A stretch of 64,000 nucleotides of DNA from Thalassotalea euphylliae (GCF_003390375.1 NZ_QUOT01000001.1:1054001-1118000); one strand, 5' to 3'; positions 15,273-24,960 are shown, counted from the first letter of the stretch. Notes: generated by a model not told the origin, from the letters alone. Numbers and translations are program-made.

Positions 15273-17390
15273 TTAGAAGCTATAGCTTACTTGCGCTGAA
15301 ATATTGCGGCCAGCTTGGGTGTATTGGTTTAAGTTGGCATTTGCTGCTTGCCCCGCAATACTGCTGTAAGGCGTATACTCTTTGTCAAACACGTTAGTCA
15401 CTGCCATATCTAACGTCCAGTTAGCTACTTGGTAGCGCGCAAATAAATCTACTAGTCCGTAACCCGCTGCCGTTGCTAAGTCGTTACCTTGGCTATCGGT
15501 CGGTAAGTCTGTCATGCGTTTAGCTAATCGCCATGCGGCTGTTAACTGCCAGTCAGTTAAATCGTAGTTCACACGAATATTACCGTTTAAGGGATTTACT
15601 GTGGTTAACGCTTGGTCGGTTTCTTTATTTTCACCGTCTGCATATGCCGCACTTATCGCGACTGACAAGCTGTCGTTAAACCAATATTCGCCTTCTAACT
15701 CAACCCCTTGAATTTCAGTTTCGCTAACATTTTGGTATTGAAATAAGCTTTTGTTTACACCTGGAATAAAGGTTGGCTCAGTGCCAATGAGCTTAGTTTC
15801 AATAAAGTTGTCGAACTGACTGTAGAACGCAATGGCATTAAAGCGCCAGTCATCATTGCCAGCACGTAAGCCAAGTTCAAATGAGTCGCTCTCTTCGGCG
15901 TCGAGATCATTATTCGGTAAAATTTGGTAGAAAGGCTCTACCCCATGGCTTTGATACGCTTGATCATGTGGCGGAATTTTAAAGCCAGCAACGTATTGCG
16001 CATAAACAGAGACATGCTCATTTAACTGATAGATTGCCGCCAGCTTAGGTGAAAGCGCGGTTTCACTATAATCATCCAACTCTGCGGTGTTAAAGAATTC
16101 GTTACTTTTCGCTTCTAAGTTGTAGTAATCAAAACGAGCACCTGCCACCAAAGACAAGCCTGAATCATTAAATTTAATCGTGTCTTGTAAAAATACCCCA
16201 GCTAACGTGGTATCAGCACCAGGAAAGGCTTTTTGCGGCTGATTGCTAAACTCTGTGCTACCATCTGCGCCAACACGAGTTTTAAAGCGCGGTCTTAGCG
16301 TGTCGTATTGATCATAATCTAGGCCGTAAACCAGTTGGTGACTAACATTTTCTTGTGCAATTTGTTTGGCGAATACGTTGCGTAAACCAACAATGTCTTG
16401 CTCAAAATCGTAAGCATTGTAGTCTAGCGACGCACTGCCTCGCACCGCTCTAACTTGCTCACTTTCTTGTTCATAACGGCTGAAATACGCCTGACTTTGC
16501 CAGCTATCGTACCAAGCTGTTTTGGCTGTTGAATGAAAATCAACACTTACCGCCCAGCTGGTATCATCATTTTCGGTACTATTGGTAGCACTAACAATTT
16601 GTTCAACCTCTTGCTGATAATAATCCAAGGTAAATTTAATACTGTGATCGTTATCTAGCTGCTTAAAGGTTTTTAGCAATAACGAGCGGCCATCACTGTC
16701 GTAACCGGGTAATTCCTCATCAAAGTTTTGTACTTCACTGCCGCTTTGAATACCAACTACAGCGCTTGTCGCCCAGTCACCTAGGTAAGTAGCGCCAGTT
16801 AAGTTAAATTCAGTTTGCTCATTTTCACCTTGATAACCCGCACTTAACACTAAGTGTTGTTTTTCACTGCCAAGGTAATCTAGTGGGTCTTTAGTGCTGA
16901 TCACCACAATACCGCCCAAGCCATCAGAGCCATACAATGATGAGGCCGCGCCTTTAGCGACTTCAACTTGTTTAATGCTGTAGCTGTCAAAATAGCCACG
17001 TCCGACAATTAACGAGCCGCCACCTGCATAGGCATCGTTGGTGCGACGACCATCTTTAATGTACACCAAGCGATTACCGCCAACACCACGCACGGTAATA
17101 CCTTGTGCCTGCGCGCCATTACCTTCAACACTAATACTTGGATCGTAACGGAACATAGTATTTAGGTTAGTGATTAATTGGCGTTCAATATCCTCTTCGG
17201 TGACAACGGTGACACTGCCGGCAACATCGCCCAAGTTTTGTTCGATACGAGCGCCAGAAACGATAATATGTTCGACGATGGCATCATCCTCTTCTGCGAA
17301 TGCAGTAGGTGCTAAAACGCTGGTTGCACCCGCAAGCGCAAGTGCCAAAGGAGATAGTGAAAAAAGTGACTTATGTTTATGTTGTTTCAT
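15273..17390 (-). CDS. TonB-dependent haem/haemoglobin receptor
   Basis: A 705-aa outer-membrane receptor. Signal peptide (residues about 1-32, ending PTAFA), a TonB-box-like segment (EHIIVSGARI), the plug domain (VTEEDIERQLITNL through GGIVVISTKD) and a 22-strand barrel ending in the aromatic-terminal SAQVSYSF. In the barrel, FKIPPHDQAYQ followed by NNDLDAEESDSFELGLR corresponds to the FRAPP...NPNLKPE box found in haem receptors such as HmuR, HutA and HemR. The divergent hmuTUV-hugZ genes confirm a haem role. It draws haem across the outer membrane using TonB energy; no tonB/exbBD is in the window. Two Fur-box-like sites lie in the divergent promoter. Confidence 0.85.
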   Translation of the reverse strand: MKQHKHKSLFSLSPLALALAGATSVLAPTAFAEEDDAIVEHIIVSGARIEQNLGDVAGSVTVVTEEDIERQLITNLNTMFRYDPSISVEGNGAQAQGITVRGVGGNRLVYIKDGRRTNDAYAGGGSLIVGRGYFDSYSIKQVEVAKGAASSLYGSDGLGGIVVISTKDPLDYLGSEKQHLVLSAGYQGENEQTEFNLTGATYLGDWATSAVVGIQSGSEVQNFDEELPGYDSDGRSLLLKTFKQLDNDHSIKFTLDYYQQEVEQIVSATNSTENDDTSWAVSVDFHSTAKTAWYDSWQSQAYFSRYEQESEQVRAVRGSASLDYNAYDFEQDIVGLRNVFAKQIAQENVSHQLVYGLDYDQYDTLRPRFKTRVGADGSTEFSNQPQKAFPGADTTLAGVFLQDTIKFNDSGLSLVAGARFDYYNLEAKSNEFFNTAELDDYSETALSPKLAAIYQLNEHVSVYAQYVAGFKIPPHDQAYQSHGVEPFYQILPNNDLDAEESDSFELGLRAGNDDWRFNAIAFYSQFDNFIETKLIGTEPTFIPGVNKSLFQYQNVSETEIQGVELEGEYWFNDSLSVAISAAYADGENKETDQALTTVNPLNGNIRVNYDLTDWQLTAAWRLAKRMTDLPTDSQGNDLATAAGYGLVDLFARYQVANWTLDMAVTNVFDKEYTPYSSIAGQAANANLNQYTQAGRNISAQVSYSF

Positions 17391-17640
17391 GATAATTCGT
17401 TAATTTATTGTTGTTATCGCGGTGAGTGTTTACAGTTTTGTCATTAACTTTGCTCATCAGCCGACAGGGCACTAACGACGCGAGCCAATTAAAAATTTTT
17501 ATCAAAAACACTAGGGCGAATTTATTGCTATCTAGCTTCCCGCTGACGGCATTTGCTTGAATGGCTCGTTTCTCTAGAGGTTGCTCTGAACTTGTCAAAA
17601 CGGTTCAGAAACTCCCTCTATTCAAACACAACCACTAGTT

Positions 17641-17658
17641 GCAAATAATTCTCATTCC
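17641..17658. promoter_or_regulatory. Fur-box-like site 1
   Basis: Core AAATAATTCTCATT, close to the classic GATAATGATAATCATTATC Fur operator (AATAATTCTCATT is the half seen in many siderophore receptor promoters). Placed 250 bp upstream of the receptor start, near its likely promoter. Confidence 0.5.
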
Positions 17659-17705
17659 AAGTTCGAGGGCTGTACGATAGCAATGAATTAAAATTAGATC
17701 AAATA

Positions 17706-17723
17706 AAAATCATTATCATTTGC
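17706..17723. promoter_or_regulatory. Fur-box-like site 2
   Basis: AAAATCATTATCATTTGC reads GCAAATGATAATGATTTT on the minus strand and matches the ATGATAATGAT core of Fur boxes at most positions. It lies about 75 bp upstream of hmuT and between the two divergent transcripts. Confidence 0.6.
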
Positions 17724-17798
17724 GATTGTTGGGTTTTGTTGTGATAATCCCCGTTATTGAATCCGCTCATAGTTAGAAAAATCAACAAAGGAGGTTTT

Positions 17799-18830
17799 GT
17801 GAACTCTATGTATCACAAGGCTCAAGCCCTTATAAAATCTACAACCAACCAATTTTTCCAGCACTTTGGCTGGCACACTATCAAACAAAAAATTAAGCAA
17901 AACATTCGAAAAAAAATTGGCCGAAGCTTTACGCTTGGCGCTAGCAATAGCCAGTTGGCAAAGTTTGCGCATCAAGCCAAGACATCAATTTTGCTGCTGT
18001 GTTTATTCACTAGCTTGCCAAGTTCGGCTGAGCGCCTGATCACAGCTGGCGGAACGATCACAGAAATTGTTTACGCGCTTGGCGCAGGCGACCAAATTGT
18101 CGCGGTTGATCAGTCAAGCACCTACCCTGCTGCTGCAACAAAATTACCCATGATTGGCTACTATCGCGATCTTGCGAGCGAAGGGGTATTAGCGCAAAAC
18201 GCTGATATGCTACTTGCCATCGAAGGGGTTGGCCGAGCCAATGTGCTTAAGCAAATCGCCAGTGTCGGCGTGCAGGTTAAAGTACTTAACAAACCAGAGT
18301 CGGTTGAAGAGCTTTATGCTTTGATTGACGAATTGGCACTAATTCTCAACAAACCCGCTCAAGCCAAAGCATTAAAGGAAAAAATTGCAGCTTCACTGCC
18401 AGAAAAACAGCAACTAGGCGGTAATGCGGTATTTTTGCTGTCGGTTGGGAGCCGAGGTTTAGTGGCGGCAGGCCAAGATACTGTGCCTAATTTGTTATTT
18501 GATTATTTAGGTATCAACAATATTGCAGGCGAGCATAACGGCTATAAAACACTTGGTCGTGAAGCCTTACTTACCGCGAACCCTGACTTTATTGTCGCCG
18601 CTTCACATAGTGTGGTGAGTCTCGGCGGCAAGCAGGCGTTCTGCCAGCAAGCTGCATTGGCACTAGTTCCAGCAGCAACCAAGTGTCGATTACTGGTTGT
18701 CGACGGCCTTAAAGTGCTCGGCATGACCACACGACTTGCTGAAGCGTTAGCAGAGGTAAAAACTTACGCATTAACGCTTTATCAGCAAAAACCTGACGGA
18801 CAATTCTCAACTAAAGTGAGCCCGCAATAA
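17799..18830 (+). CDS. hmuT: Haem ABC transporter, substrate-binding protein
   Basis: 343 aa from GTG 17799, chosen because AAGGAGG lies 4 bases upstream; ATG 17808 is the alternative (13-base spacing). Either gives an unusually long, basic N-region (about 55 residues) before the signal hydrophobic core TSILLLCLFTSLPSSA. An in-frame TTG close to that core would give a normal signal peptide but lacks a ribosome site. The mature part (RLITAGGTITEIVYALGAG, then VDQSSTYP, IGYYRDLASEGVLAQNADM) is a typical HmuT/BtuF-like two-lobed haem binder. Operon with hmuU (stop and start overlap, TAATG), hmuV and hugZ. Confidence 0.85.
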   Translation: MNSMYHKAQALIKSTTNQFFQHFGWHTIKQKIKQNIRKKIGRSFTLGASNSQLAKFAHQAKTSILLLCLFTSLPSSAERLITAGGTITEIVYALGAGDQIVAVDQSSTYPAAATKLPMIGYYRDLASEGVLAQNADMLLAIEGVGRANVLKQIASVGVQVKVLNKPESVEELYALIDELALILNKPAQAKALKEKIAASLPEKQQLGGNAVFLLSVGSRGLVAAGQDTVPNLLFDYLGINNIAGEHNGYKTLGREALLTANPDFIVAASHSVVSLGGKQAFCQQAALALVPAATKCRLLVVDGLKVLGMTTRLAEALAEVKTYALTLYQQKPDGQFSTKVSPQ

Positions 18831-19879
18831 TGAGCACAGTTGCTCAAGTGCTGGTGAAGCAGCAACGTCATAGTCTTATTTGGCAGGCTGCAATTGTCGG
18901 CTTGATGTTGATACTAGCAGTAATTGCGCTAGCGTATGGCCCTGCTGGCTGGGATTGGCGCTTAGCGTTCGCCTGGCCGTTTAGCCCAGAAACCTTTGGC
19001 TTTACCGAACTGCAATTGCAGGTTGTTATGCAAATTCGTCTGCCCCGCTTATTTATCGCCATATTAATCGGCGCGGTATTAGCACAATCAGGCACAGCAA
19101 CACAAAGCTTGTGCCGCAATCCGCTGGCAGAGCCAAGTATTATTGGTATTAGCGCAGGTGCCGCTGTTTGCGCCGTTGCGGTAATCGCTTTCGCGCCGCG
19201 CTTTGGCTACTCGCCGGATGTCATCTTGCCTTACGCCGCCTTTGCTGGCGCACTACTCACTACTTGCTTGGTTTATTTGCTCGCCAACCGCAACGGCGAT
19301 ATGCAAGTAATCACCTTGATTCTGGTGGGAGTAGCGATCAACGCCTTAGCCATGGCCTTAATTGGTTTGTTTAGTTTTTATGCCGACGACAACGCGCTGC
19401 GCTTAATAAACTACTGGACGCTTGGTTCACTAGCCGGTGCTACTTGGCCTGGTATTTTACAGGCGCTACCGTTATTGCTGTTAAGCCTTGGCGGACTTTA
19501 TTGGCGCCAATCTCAAATAAACATCTTGCTACTTGGTGAATCAGAAGCCAAATACTTGGGCATAGATACGGTGCGTTTAAAGCGCGAAATTATCGTTTGG
19601 GTAGCGCTAGGCATAGGCGCAGCAGTTGCGCTTGCTGGCATGATTGGCTTTGTTGGTTTGGTTATGCCGCATATTGCTCGCTTGCTGGTTGGCCCTAACT
19701 TAAAGCAAATGTTACCACTGGCGATGCTACTGGGTGCCTTAATGCTATTGCTTGCCGACTGGCTAGCCAAGGTACTTGTTGCCCCTGCCGAACTGCCTAT
19801 TGGTATTATTACAGCTCTGATTGGTGCACCGTTATTTGTTTACCTGCTGCTTGAACAACAAAGGAGCAATCATGGTTAG
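18830..19879 (+). CDS. hmuU: Haem ABC transporter permease (FecCD family)
   Basis: 349 aa with about ten hydrophobic helices. Diagnostic FecCD motifs: LRLPRLFIAILIGAVLA-like segment (QIRLPRLFIAI), AQSGTATQSLCRNPLAEPSIIGISAGAA in helices 2-3, YWTLGSL, and GFVGLVMPHIARLLVG with the coupling helix that contacts the ATPase. The A of its ATG is the last base of the hmuT stop codon, so translation is coupled. It forms the membrane dimer for haem import with HmuV. Confidence 0.9.
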   Translation: MSTVAQVLVKQQRHSLIWQAAIVGLMLILAVIALAYGPAGWDWRLAFAWPFSPETFGFTELQLQVVMQIRLPRLFIAILIGAVLAQSGTATQSLCRNPLAEPSIIGISAGAAVCAVAVIAFAPRFGYSPDVILPYAAFAGALLTTCLVYLLANRNGDMQVITLILVGVAINALAMALIGLFSFYADDNALRLINYWTLGSLAGATWPGILQALPLLLLSLGGLYWRQSQINILLLGESEAKYLGIDTVRLKREIIVWVALGIGAAVALAGMIGFVGLVMPHIARLLVGPNLKQMLPLAMLLGALMLLLADWLAKVLVAPAELPIGIITALIGAPLFVYLLLEQQRSNHG

Positions 19880-20777
19880 TGAAAAAAGGCTGCTGGCCGA
19901 AATTAATCAATTAGTAATTAGCTTTCGCGAGCTCAATATCACGCGTGGTCAGCAACGTATTTTGAGTGATGCCACAGGCCATATCTTTAGTGGCGAATTA
20001 GTCGCCCTCATTGGCGAGAATGGCGCGGGTAAATCAACGTTACTGCATGCACTTGCAGGCCAGATCCCAGCAACTGGCTGTATTGAATTGCATGGCAAAG
20101 CATTGTCCGCTTGGCCAATTCATGAACTGGCAAAATACCGCGCGGTACTTAATCAGCATAATGCTCTGCCATTCGCCTTTTCAGTGCCAGAGCTTGTCAC
20201 CATGGGACGCTATCAGATGGTTGAAAGCAATGCTGAGCGCAATGACAAAGTTGCACAGTATATTGCTGAAGTAGAGCTATCGCACAAAGTCAGCCGCAAA
20301 GTGAATCAGCTCTCTGGTGGTGAATTACAGCGCTTGCAATTTGCGCGCTGCCTTTCACAGCTTGACGCCCCCGTTGAGTCTGCAATCCCTGAATCTAAAA
20401 TAGATGAACTGCAAACAGCCGAGCAACAAAACGCAGAACTTGAGTCAAACAGCCAAGAGCAACAGGCACCCAAGCTAATGCTATTAGATGAACCAACCGC
20501 CGCGCTGGATTTACGCCATCAACACAGCTTACTTAAGTCAGTGAAGTACTTTACCCAGCAAGGTAATAGCGCCATTGTCGCCATTCACGACCTTAACTTA
20601 GCGGCCTTGTACGCAGATAAAGTGATGCTGATAAAAGATGGCAAACTGGCTTATAAAGGCAGCCCACAATCGGTCTTAACTAGCGAGATATTAAGCCAAA
20701 CGTATCAAACCCCAATTAATGTAATGCCCTATCCACAGGCCAATGTGCCTATGGTCTACTCGGCAGTAAACCAATAA
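19872..20777 (+). CDS. hmuV: Haem ABC transporter ATPase with an acidic/Gln-rich insertion
   Basis: 301 aa from ATG 19872 (AAGGAG upstream); the start overlaps hmuU by 8 bp. Walker A GENGAGKST (about 56-64), Q-loop LNQHNALPF, signature LSGGELQRLQFARCL (from about residue 147), Walker B LMLLDEPTAALD (from about 201), H-loop AIHDLNLAA. Between the signature and Walker B sits an extra segment of about 35 residues rich in E, Q, S and A (SAIPESKIDELQTAEQ...), which HmuV proteins of about 260 aa lack or keep short. All catalytic motifs are intact, so it should be active. Confidence 0.88.
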   Translation: MVSEKRLLAEINQLVISFRELNITRGQQRILSDATGHIFSGELVALIGENGAGKSTLLHALAGQIPATGCIELHGKALSAWPIHELAKYRAVLNQHNALPFAFSVPELVTMGRYQMVESNAERNDKVAQYIAEVELSHKVSRKVNQLSGGELQRLQFARCLSQLDAPVESAIPESKIDELQTAEQQNAELESNSQEQQAPKLMLLDEPTAALDLRHQHSLLKSVKYFTQQGNSAIVAIHDLNLAALYADKVMLIKDGKLAYKGSPQSVLTSEILSQTYQTPINVMPYPQANVPMVYSAVNQ

Positions 20778-20849
20778 AAAAGCGCTAGCTGATGCTCGAA
20801 CTAACACCAATATCAAGCAGAAAGCTCGCGACGAGTAAGGAGAAGAACA

Positions 20850-21575
20850 ATGCGTAAACAAGCTTTATTTGAAGCCAAACAATTAGTCAGAAGTACCGGA
20901 GTTGGCGTGATCGCCACTCACTCAAATAATTTAAAAGGTTACCCATTTGGCTCAGTCAGCCCCTATTTATGTGACAGTGATGGCAGTTTGTATTTTTATA
21001 TTAGCGATATTGCCCAACATGCGAAAAATCTAACGCTTGATCCAAAAATGTCGATCACCATTTTTAACCAAGCTGAGCAAGGCGATCAAAACACCCAAGG
21101 ACGTGTCACTATTGTTGGCGATACCACTCCCGTTGATGCGGAGCTACAAACTGAGCTTATCGATAAATACGTGCGCCTTTACCCAGCAGCCGAAAGCTAC
21201 AAGCGGGCGCATGATTTCAAATTATGGCGATTGAACGTAAAGCGCGTTCGCTACATTGGCGGCTTTGGTAAGATTTTCTGGCTAGAAAAAGACGAATGGC
21301 AGGCACCAGAAAGCCCATGGGACAACGCTAGTGAGCAACATATGATTGAGCATATGAACGAAGATCATCAAGATGCAATGGCCTTAATGTTAAAACAACA
21401 TTTTAACGTTGAAGACGAACAGCCAGTGATGGCAGGTGTGCTTGCTGACGGTTGTTTCTTACAAAGTAAAGAGCGTAACTTCTGGCTCGACTTTGAACAA
21501 CCTTGTGAAAACTCTACCGATGTTCGTAAAGCTTTGGTGAAATTAACGCACGATGCACGAGCGGCTTTAGCTTAA
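20850..21575 (+). CDS. hugZ: HugZ-family haem utilisation protein (pyridoxamine 5'-phosphate oxidase fold)
   Basis: 241 aa. The N-terminal split-barrel (residues about 5-150; GVIATHSNNLKGYPFGSVSPY, AQHAKNL, RVTIVGD) is followed by a DUF2470 domain beginning EHMIEHMNEDHQDAM. HugZ-type proteins bind or degrade haem in the cytoplasm to release iron. It follows hmuV by 72 bp in the same direction (AAGGAG upstream of the ATG) and completes the haem import and use cluster. Confidence 0.85.
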   Translation: MRKQALFEAKQLVRSTGVGVIATHSNNLKGYPFGSVSPYLCDSDGSLYFYISDIAQHAKNLTLDPKMSITIFNQAEQGDQNTQGRVTIVGDTTPVDAELQTELIDKYVRLYPAAESYKRAHDFKLWRLNVKRVRYIGGFGKIFWLEKDEWQAPESPWDNASEQHMIEHMNEDHQDAMALMLKQHFNVEDEQPVMAGVLADGCFLQSKERNFWLDFEQPCENSTDVRKALVKLTHDARAALA

Positions 21576-21826
21576 AACTAGCGCGTACTTCATCTAAGCT
21601 AGCCTAATAGTTTAACTGCTCTCCCCCTTAGCTAGCATGTAAATAGCAGCTAACTCACCGCAAATTATTGAGTTAGCTGCCCTACCCGCCAATTATCAAA
21701 CCATCTATCGTTGTCTTAGGGCGACTCTTTTGTCAGTTTTCTCATCCGACCAGAAATTGATGTTTAGTCGTGTTTTCGATAATAATATCAAGATGAAAAA
21801 CTGATAAAGACGCTTATCAACACATT

Positions 21827-22642
21827 ATGACAACTAATGCGCCCGCCATAGAAAACGCCGCTCATGTCTCAACGAAAGTCTTATCGAAGCACACTACTTT
21901 GTTTGAGTTAGCTGGCTATATTCAGTCAATTTATCTAGTCAAACAAGGTGACGAACTCTTGTTACTTGACGGTTGTTGCCGCGCCGATATTAAAGTGATT
22001 CGCGAATATATAGAGCACACGTTAGTGCTGCCATTGAGCGCGTTAAAGCTGGTAGTGGTTACCCATATGCACCCTGATCATGCGGGTGCCGCGCATAAAC
22101 TCCGCAAGCTAACTGGTTGCCAAATCGCAGCAGCGAACGTTGACGGCCATTGGTACAGTGGCCTTGATGGTAAGCTGATGCATTTAACTGACATTGCCCT
22201 AGCCAACTGGGTTGGGCAACGAAAAGGCAAAGGTAAGCGCAATTTGTGGTACAACCCGAAACTCTCACCAGACATCAAACTTGATGACGGTCAGCTATTA
22301 CCAGGCTTTGGTGACTGGCAGGCATTATTTACTCAAGGCCATACCGATCGTGACTTATCCCTTTATCACCAGCCAACAGGCAAAGTTTATGTCGCTGACT
22401 TAATGGTGACGGTGAAAGGCCGCTTTATCCCGCCATTTCCTTTGTTTTATCCCAATCGCTATCAAGCTTCACTTCATCGTATTAAAGATCTGTCACCCAG
22501 CGGCATTATGTTGGCGCATGGCGGCGAAGTGCACCCTGACGATGATGATTATCAGCACTTATTTGAACGCGCCCCGAAAGTGCCACTCACTCATTGGCGC
22601 TCGGTAAAAATAAAGCTTAAAAAAGTGCTCTTTGCTCGTTAA
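21827..22642 (+). CDS. MBL-fold metallo-hydrolase
   Basis: 271 aa, cytoplasmic. The metal motif HxHxDH is THMHPDHAGAA, followed by GHTDRD, a bridging D in VADLMV, and a final HGGEVHPDD. The family includes glyoxalase II, lactonases and other hydrolases; the substrate cannot be told from the sequence. A weak ribosome site precedes the ATG. It lies 75 bp before the DUF2252 gene in the same direction and may be co-transcribed. Confidence 0.8.
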   Translation: MTTNAPAIENAAHVSTKVLSKHTTLFELAGYIQSIYLVKQGDELLLLDGCCRADIKVIREYIEHTLVLPLSALKLVVVTHMHPDHAGAAHKLRKLTGCQIAAANVDGHWYSGLDGKLMHLTDIALANWVGQRKGKGKRNLWYNPKLSPDIKLDDGQLLPGFGDWQALFTQGHTDRDLSLYHQPTGKVYVADLMVTVKGRFIPPFPLFYPNRYQASLHRIKDLSPSGIMLAHGGEVHPDDDDYQHLFERAPKVPLTHWRSVKIKLKKVLFAR

Positions 22643-22717
22643 GCTAATAAGTAAGTAATTAACAAACTCTTTATAGCAATTTGCTATCCAAGACAATACT
22701 TTACAGGACAGTGCTTT

Positions 22718-24031
22718 ATGGATCGCAGCACCTTTATCAGCCAGTGTTTACAGCAAACCGATAACGCTCTGCCACATGAGGGCATCGAAAAGCACCGAAA
22801 AATGGCAACCAGTCCGTTTGTTTTTTTTCGCGGCTCAGCGCCTTTATTTTATGCAGATATTCAAGCGGGCAATTTAGCGCTTCCCGAAGAGCTGTCTTTG
22901 TTACCGTTAACCAATATTATGGGCGATTGCCATGCTTCAAATTTTGGTTTTTTAACCGAAGAAGGTGCGCACGGCGATACGGTAATTTTCAGCCCAAACG
23001 ATTTCGATGATGCCTGTATTGGCCATGCTACTTGGGACCTTGCGAGATTTATTACCAGTTTGTTTTTAACGCAATGTCACTGCCAAGGGGTAAAAGCGGG
23101 GGAAATTACCGCAGAAAAAGACTATTCAAGCAAACCTGTTATTTCACTTGAAGATTGCCACACAGCCGCCAAAGATTTTTTAACCAGCTACCTTGATACT
23201 TGTCAGCAGTGTATTGATACTCCACAGCAGCGTAATCAAGCCCTTACCGAATTTTCCGAGCAACACTTGTTGCACAAACATTGGCTAAAAGCACAATCGC
23301 GCGCCGCTAATGGCGACACTTTTTACAGCAAAAGTGCATTAGCTAAGGCTGTTGATTTAACCGATGACGGTATTTGCTTTGCCAACTTGCCAGAGAAATT
23401 TGCCAAGCTTGACGATGACGACTATCAAGCGCTACATCACCAATTTAGGCCATATGTTGACGATCATATTCACGATATTGTCGCTCGCTTAAACGCAGGT
23501 ACTGGCTCAGTAAATATGGGGCGCTACTACTTATTAGTTGGCCCGCAAACATCGCCACAAAGCCAGTTATCACTGTGTCATATTGTTGAAGTAAAGCAGC
23601 AACGTAAAGCCGCACCACTCGCTTATTTTGACGACTTATCACCAGTAAACCAGCTTAACGCGGCGCATCTCACGGTAAATTGCCAACGTCGGATGCAGCG
23701 CAACCCAGATTTGGTGCTAGATGAAGTTGAATGGCAAGGTCATCATTGGCTAGTGCGCTCTCGCCATCATGCGAAAGTGGGCATCAAGCCAGAGCACATC
23801 GGCTTAGGTAAAAAAGCGACGAGTAAACAAGGCTTTGTGCAATACGCACAGGCTTGCGGCCAAGCACTAGCCCTTGCCCATTGCCGTGGCGATCGCCGCT
23901 CAACCCTATTTGAACAAGCGGTTGTAAATACTCTGCCAGACGTGACTAGCAGTTTAATTAGTGCTTGTCATCACTATGCCGAGCAAGTTCAAGCAGACAC
24001 AAAAGCGCTTAACGTTATGCTTCATGCTTAA
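22718..24031 (+). CDS. DUF2252 family protein (putative kinase-like fold)
   Basis: 437 aa without signal or membrane segments. Diagnostic blocks: SPFVFFRGSAPLFYAD, MGDCHASNFGF, FSPNDFDDACIGHATWDLARF, and, near the C-terminus, GFVQYAQACGQALALAHCRGDRR. The HxxNFG and NDFDD motifs resemble the catalytic and metal-binding loops of aminoglycoside-phosphotransferase-like kinases, but the substrate is unknown. AGGACAG lies upstream. The end overlaps the convergent M14 peptidase gene by 4 bp. Confidence 0.85.
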   Translation: MDRSTFISQCLQQTDNALPHEGIEKHRKMATSPFVFFRGSAPLFYADIQAGNLALPEELSLLPLTNIMGDCHASNFGFLTEEGAHGDTVIFSPNDFDDACIGHATWDLARFITSLFLTQCHCQGVKAGEITAEKDYSSKPVISLEDCHTAAKDFLTSYLDTCQQCIDTPQQRNQALTEFSEQHLLHKHWLKAQSRAANGDTFYSKSALAKAVDLTDDGICFANLPEKFAKLDDDDYQALHHQFRPYVDDHIHDIVARLNAGTGSVNMGRYYLLVGPQTSPQSQLSLCHIVEVKQQRKAAPLAYFDDLSPVNQLNAAHLTVNCQRRMQRNPDLVLDEVEWQGHHWLVRSRHHAKVGIKPEHIGLGKKATSKQGFVQYAQACGQALALAHCRGDRRSTLFEQAVVNTLPDVTSSLISACHHYAEQVQADTKALNVMLHA

Positions 24032-24960
24032 CGATTAATAACGTAATCCAAGCCACTCGTAATCGCTGCCACTTGCGCCAAAATACAATTTTCATCGTCG
24101 ACTTTCGGGCTGTCTGGGTAAACTTCCGTTGTCGTCGCGAAACTGGCATCAGCAAGTCCTGCGCATAGCCCTAACTTCTTATAGGCATAGTTAATCACGC
24201 CGTGTTGCTCTAATGGCGCACCGATAATCTCACCGTTTTCGTCAGCAGGCGCGATATGAGTGACTTGGGCAACAGCGGCAATAATAGCTTGTTGAAATGC
24301 AGGCTGAGGATTTTCGCTATCCCCCACCAAGTAAAAACCATCAGGAATATTCCAGTTGGTTTGGGTAATCCCTTCACGCGCAGCAAGTGCTGGTCGAAAC
24401 TCACTGTTATCAGTGTCTGTGGTTTCATGTAGGTCAATATGAATATCAAACTTAACCCCTAAACTTGCGACATAAGCCATAGTCAATGCCGACTCTTGCG
24501 CAGGGCTTTCTTCAAAAAACGAGCGATTTGGGTCAATCGCCTCAGGATTCCAGCGATTAATGGTTTCATAACCCCAAGGGCTTAAACACGGTAGTACCAG
24601 AATATTATAGTGTGTAGCGTAATCAGCCAATTTGGTTTCGGCAAAACGTATCGCGCCTTGCACACCGCTGGTTTCATAACCGTGCACACCACCAGTGACT
24701 AAAACCGTTTTTTTCTCATTTGACCAGTTTGCACTTTTAATTGCCCACAACTTGTAGTCACCTGTGTGATAGGCCAAAGTGCCATAGCTTTCGACATGAA
24801 TTTCGGCATTACTTTCGACAGTTAAGTCGCTCGCTAGTTTATTAATTTTAGCTTCAACTTCTGCTTGATAAGAGCGTTTAACTGACTGGTTTTCAAGCCA
24901 TAACGAACGCTCTGCTTGCCCCCATTTCTGGCCAAGCTTGCCAATTGGATACTGTGACAT
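24028..24960 (-). CDS. M14 family metallocarboxypeptidase
   Basis: 310 aa, no signal peptide. Zinc ligands H and E in VTGGVHGYETSG; substrate residues in CLSPWGYETINRWNPEAIDPNRSF; third ligand H in FDIHIDLHETTDTDNSEF; likely catalytic E in TTTEVYPDSP. It differs from the MpaA-like enzyme at 12422-13126 in length and motif spacing. AAAGGTAA lies upstream of the ATG. Substrate unknown. The reading frames of this gene and DUF2252 overlap tail to tail. Confidence 0.82.
   Translation of the reverse strand: MSQYPIGKLGQKWGQAERSLWLENQSVKRSYQAEVEAKINKLASDLTVESNAEIHVESYGTLAYHTGDYKLWAIKSANWSNEKKTVLVTGGVHGYETSGVQGAIRFAETKLADYATHYNILVLPCLSPWGYETINRWNPEAIDPNRSFFEESPAQESALTMAYVASLGVKFDIHIDLHETTDTDNSEFRPALAAREGITQTNWNIPDGFYLVGDSENPQPAFQQAIIAAVAQVTHIAPADENGEIIGAPLEQHGVINYAYKKLGLCAGLADASFATTTEVYPDSPKVDDENCILAQVAAITSGLDYVINR

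Larger units (their letters stand above)
17391..17798. promoter_or_regulatory. Divergent promoter region of the haem receptor and hmuTUV
   Basis: 408 bp without a credible gene. It contains the leader of the receptor transcript (about 250 bp) and the two Fur-like sites described separately. An ORF on the minus strand here (17377-17598) overlaps the receptor start and has no ribosome site, so I do not call it. Confidence 0.5.

Noticed and set aside
17377..17598. 73-aa minus-strand ORF upstream of the haem receptor
   Set aside because: It overlaps the receptor start, has no ribosome site and reads as leader sequence.
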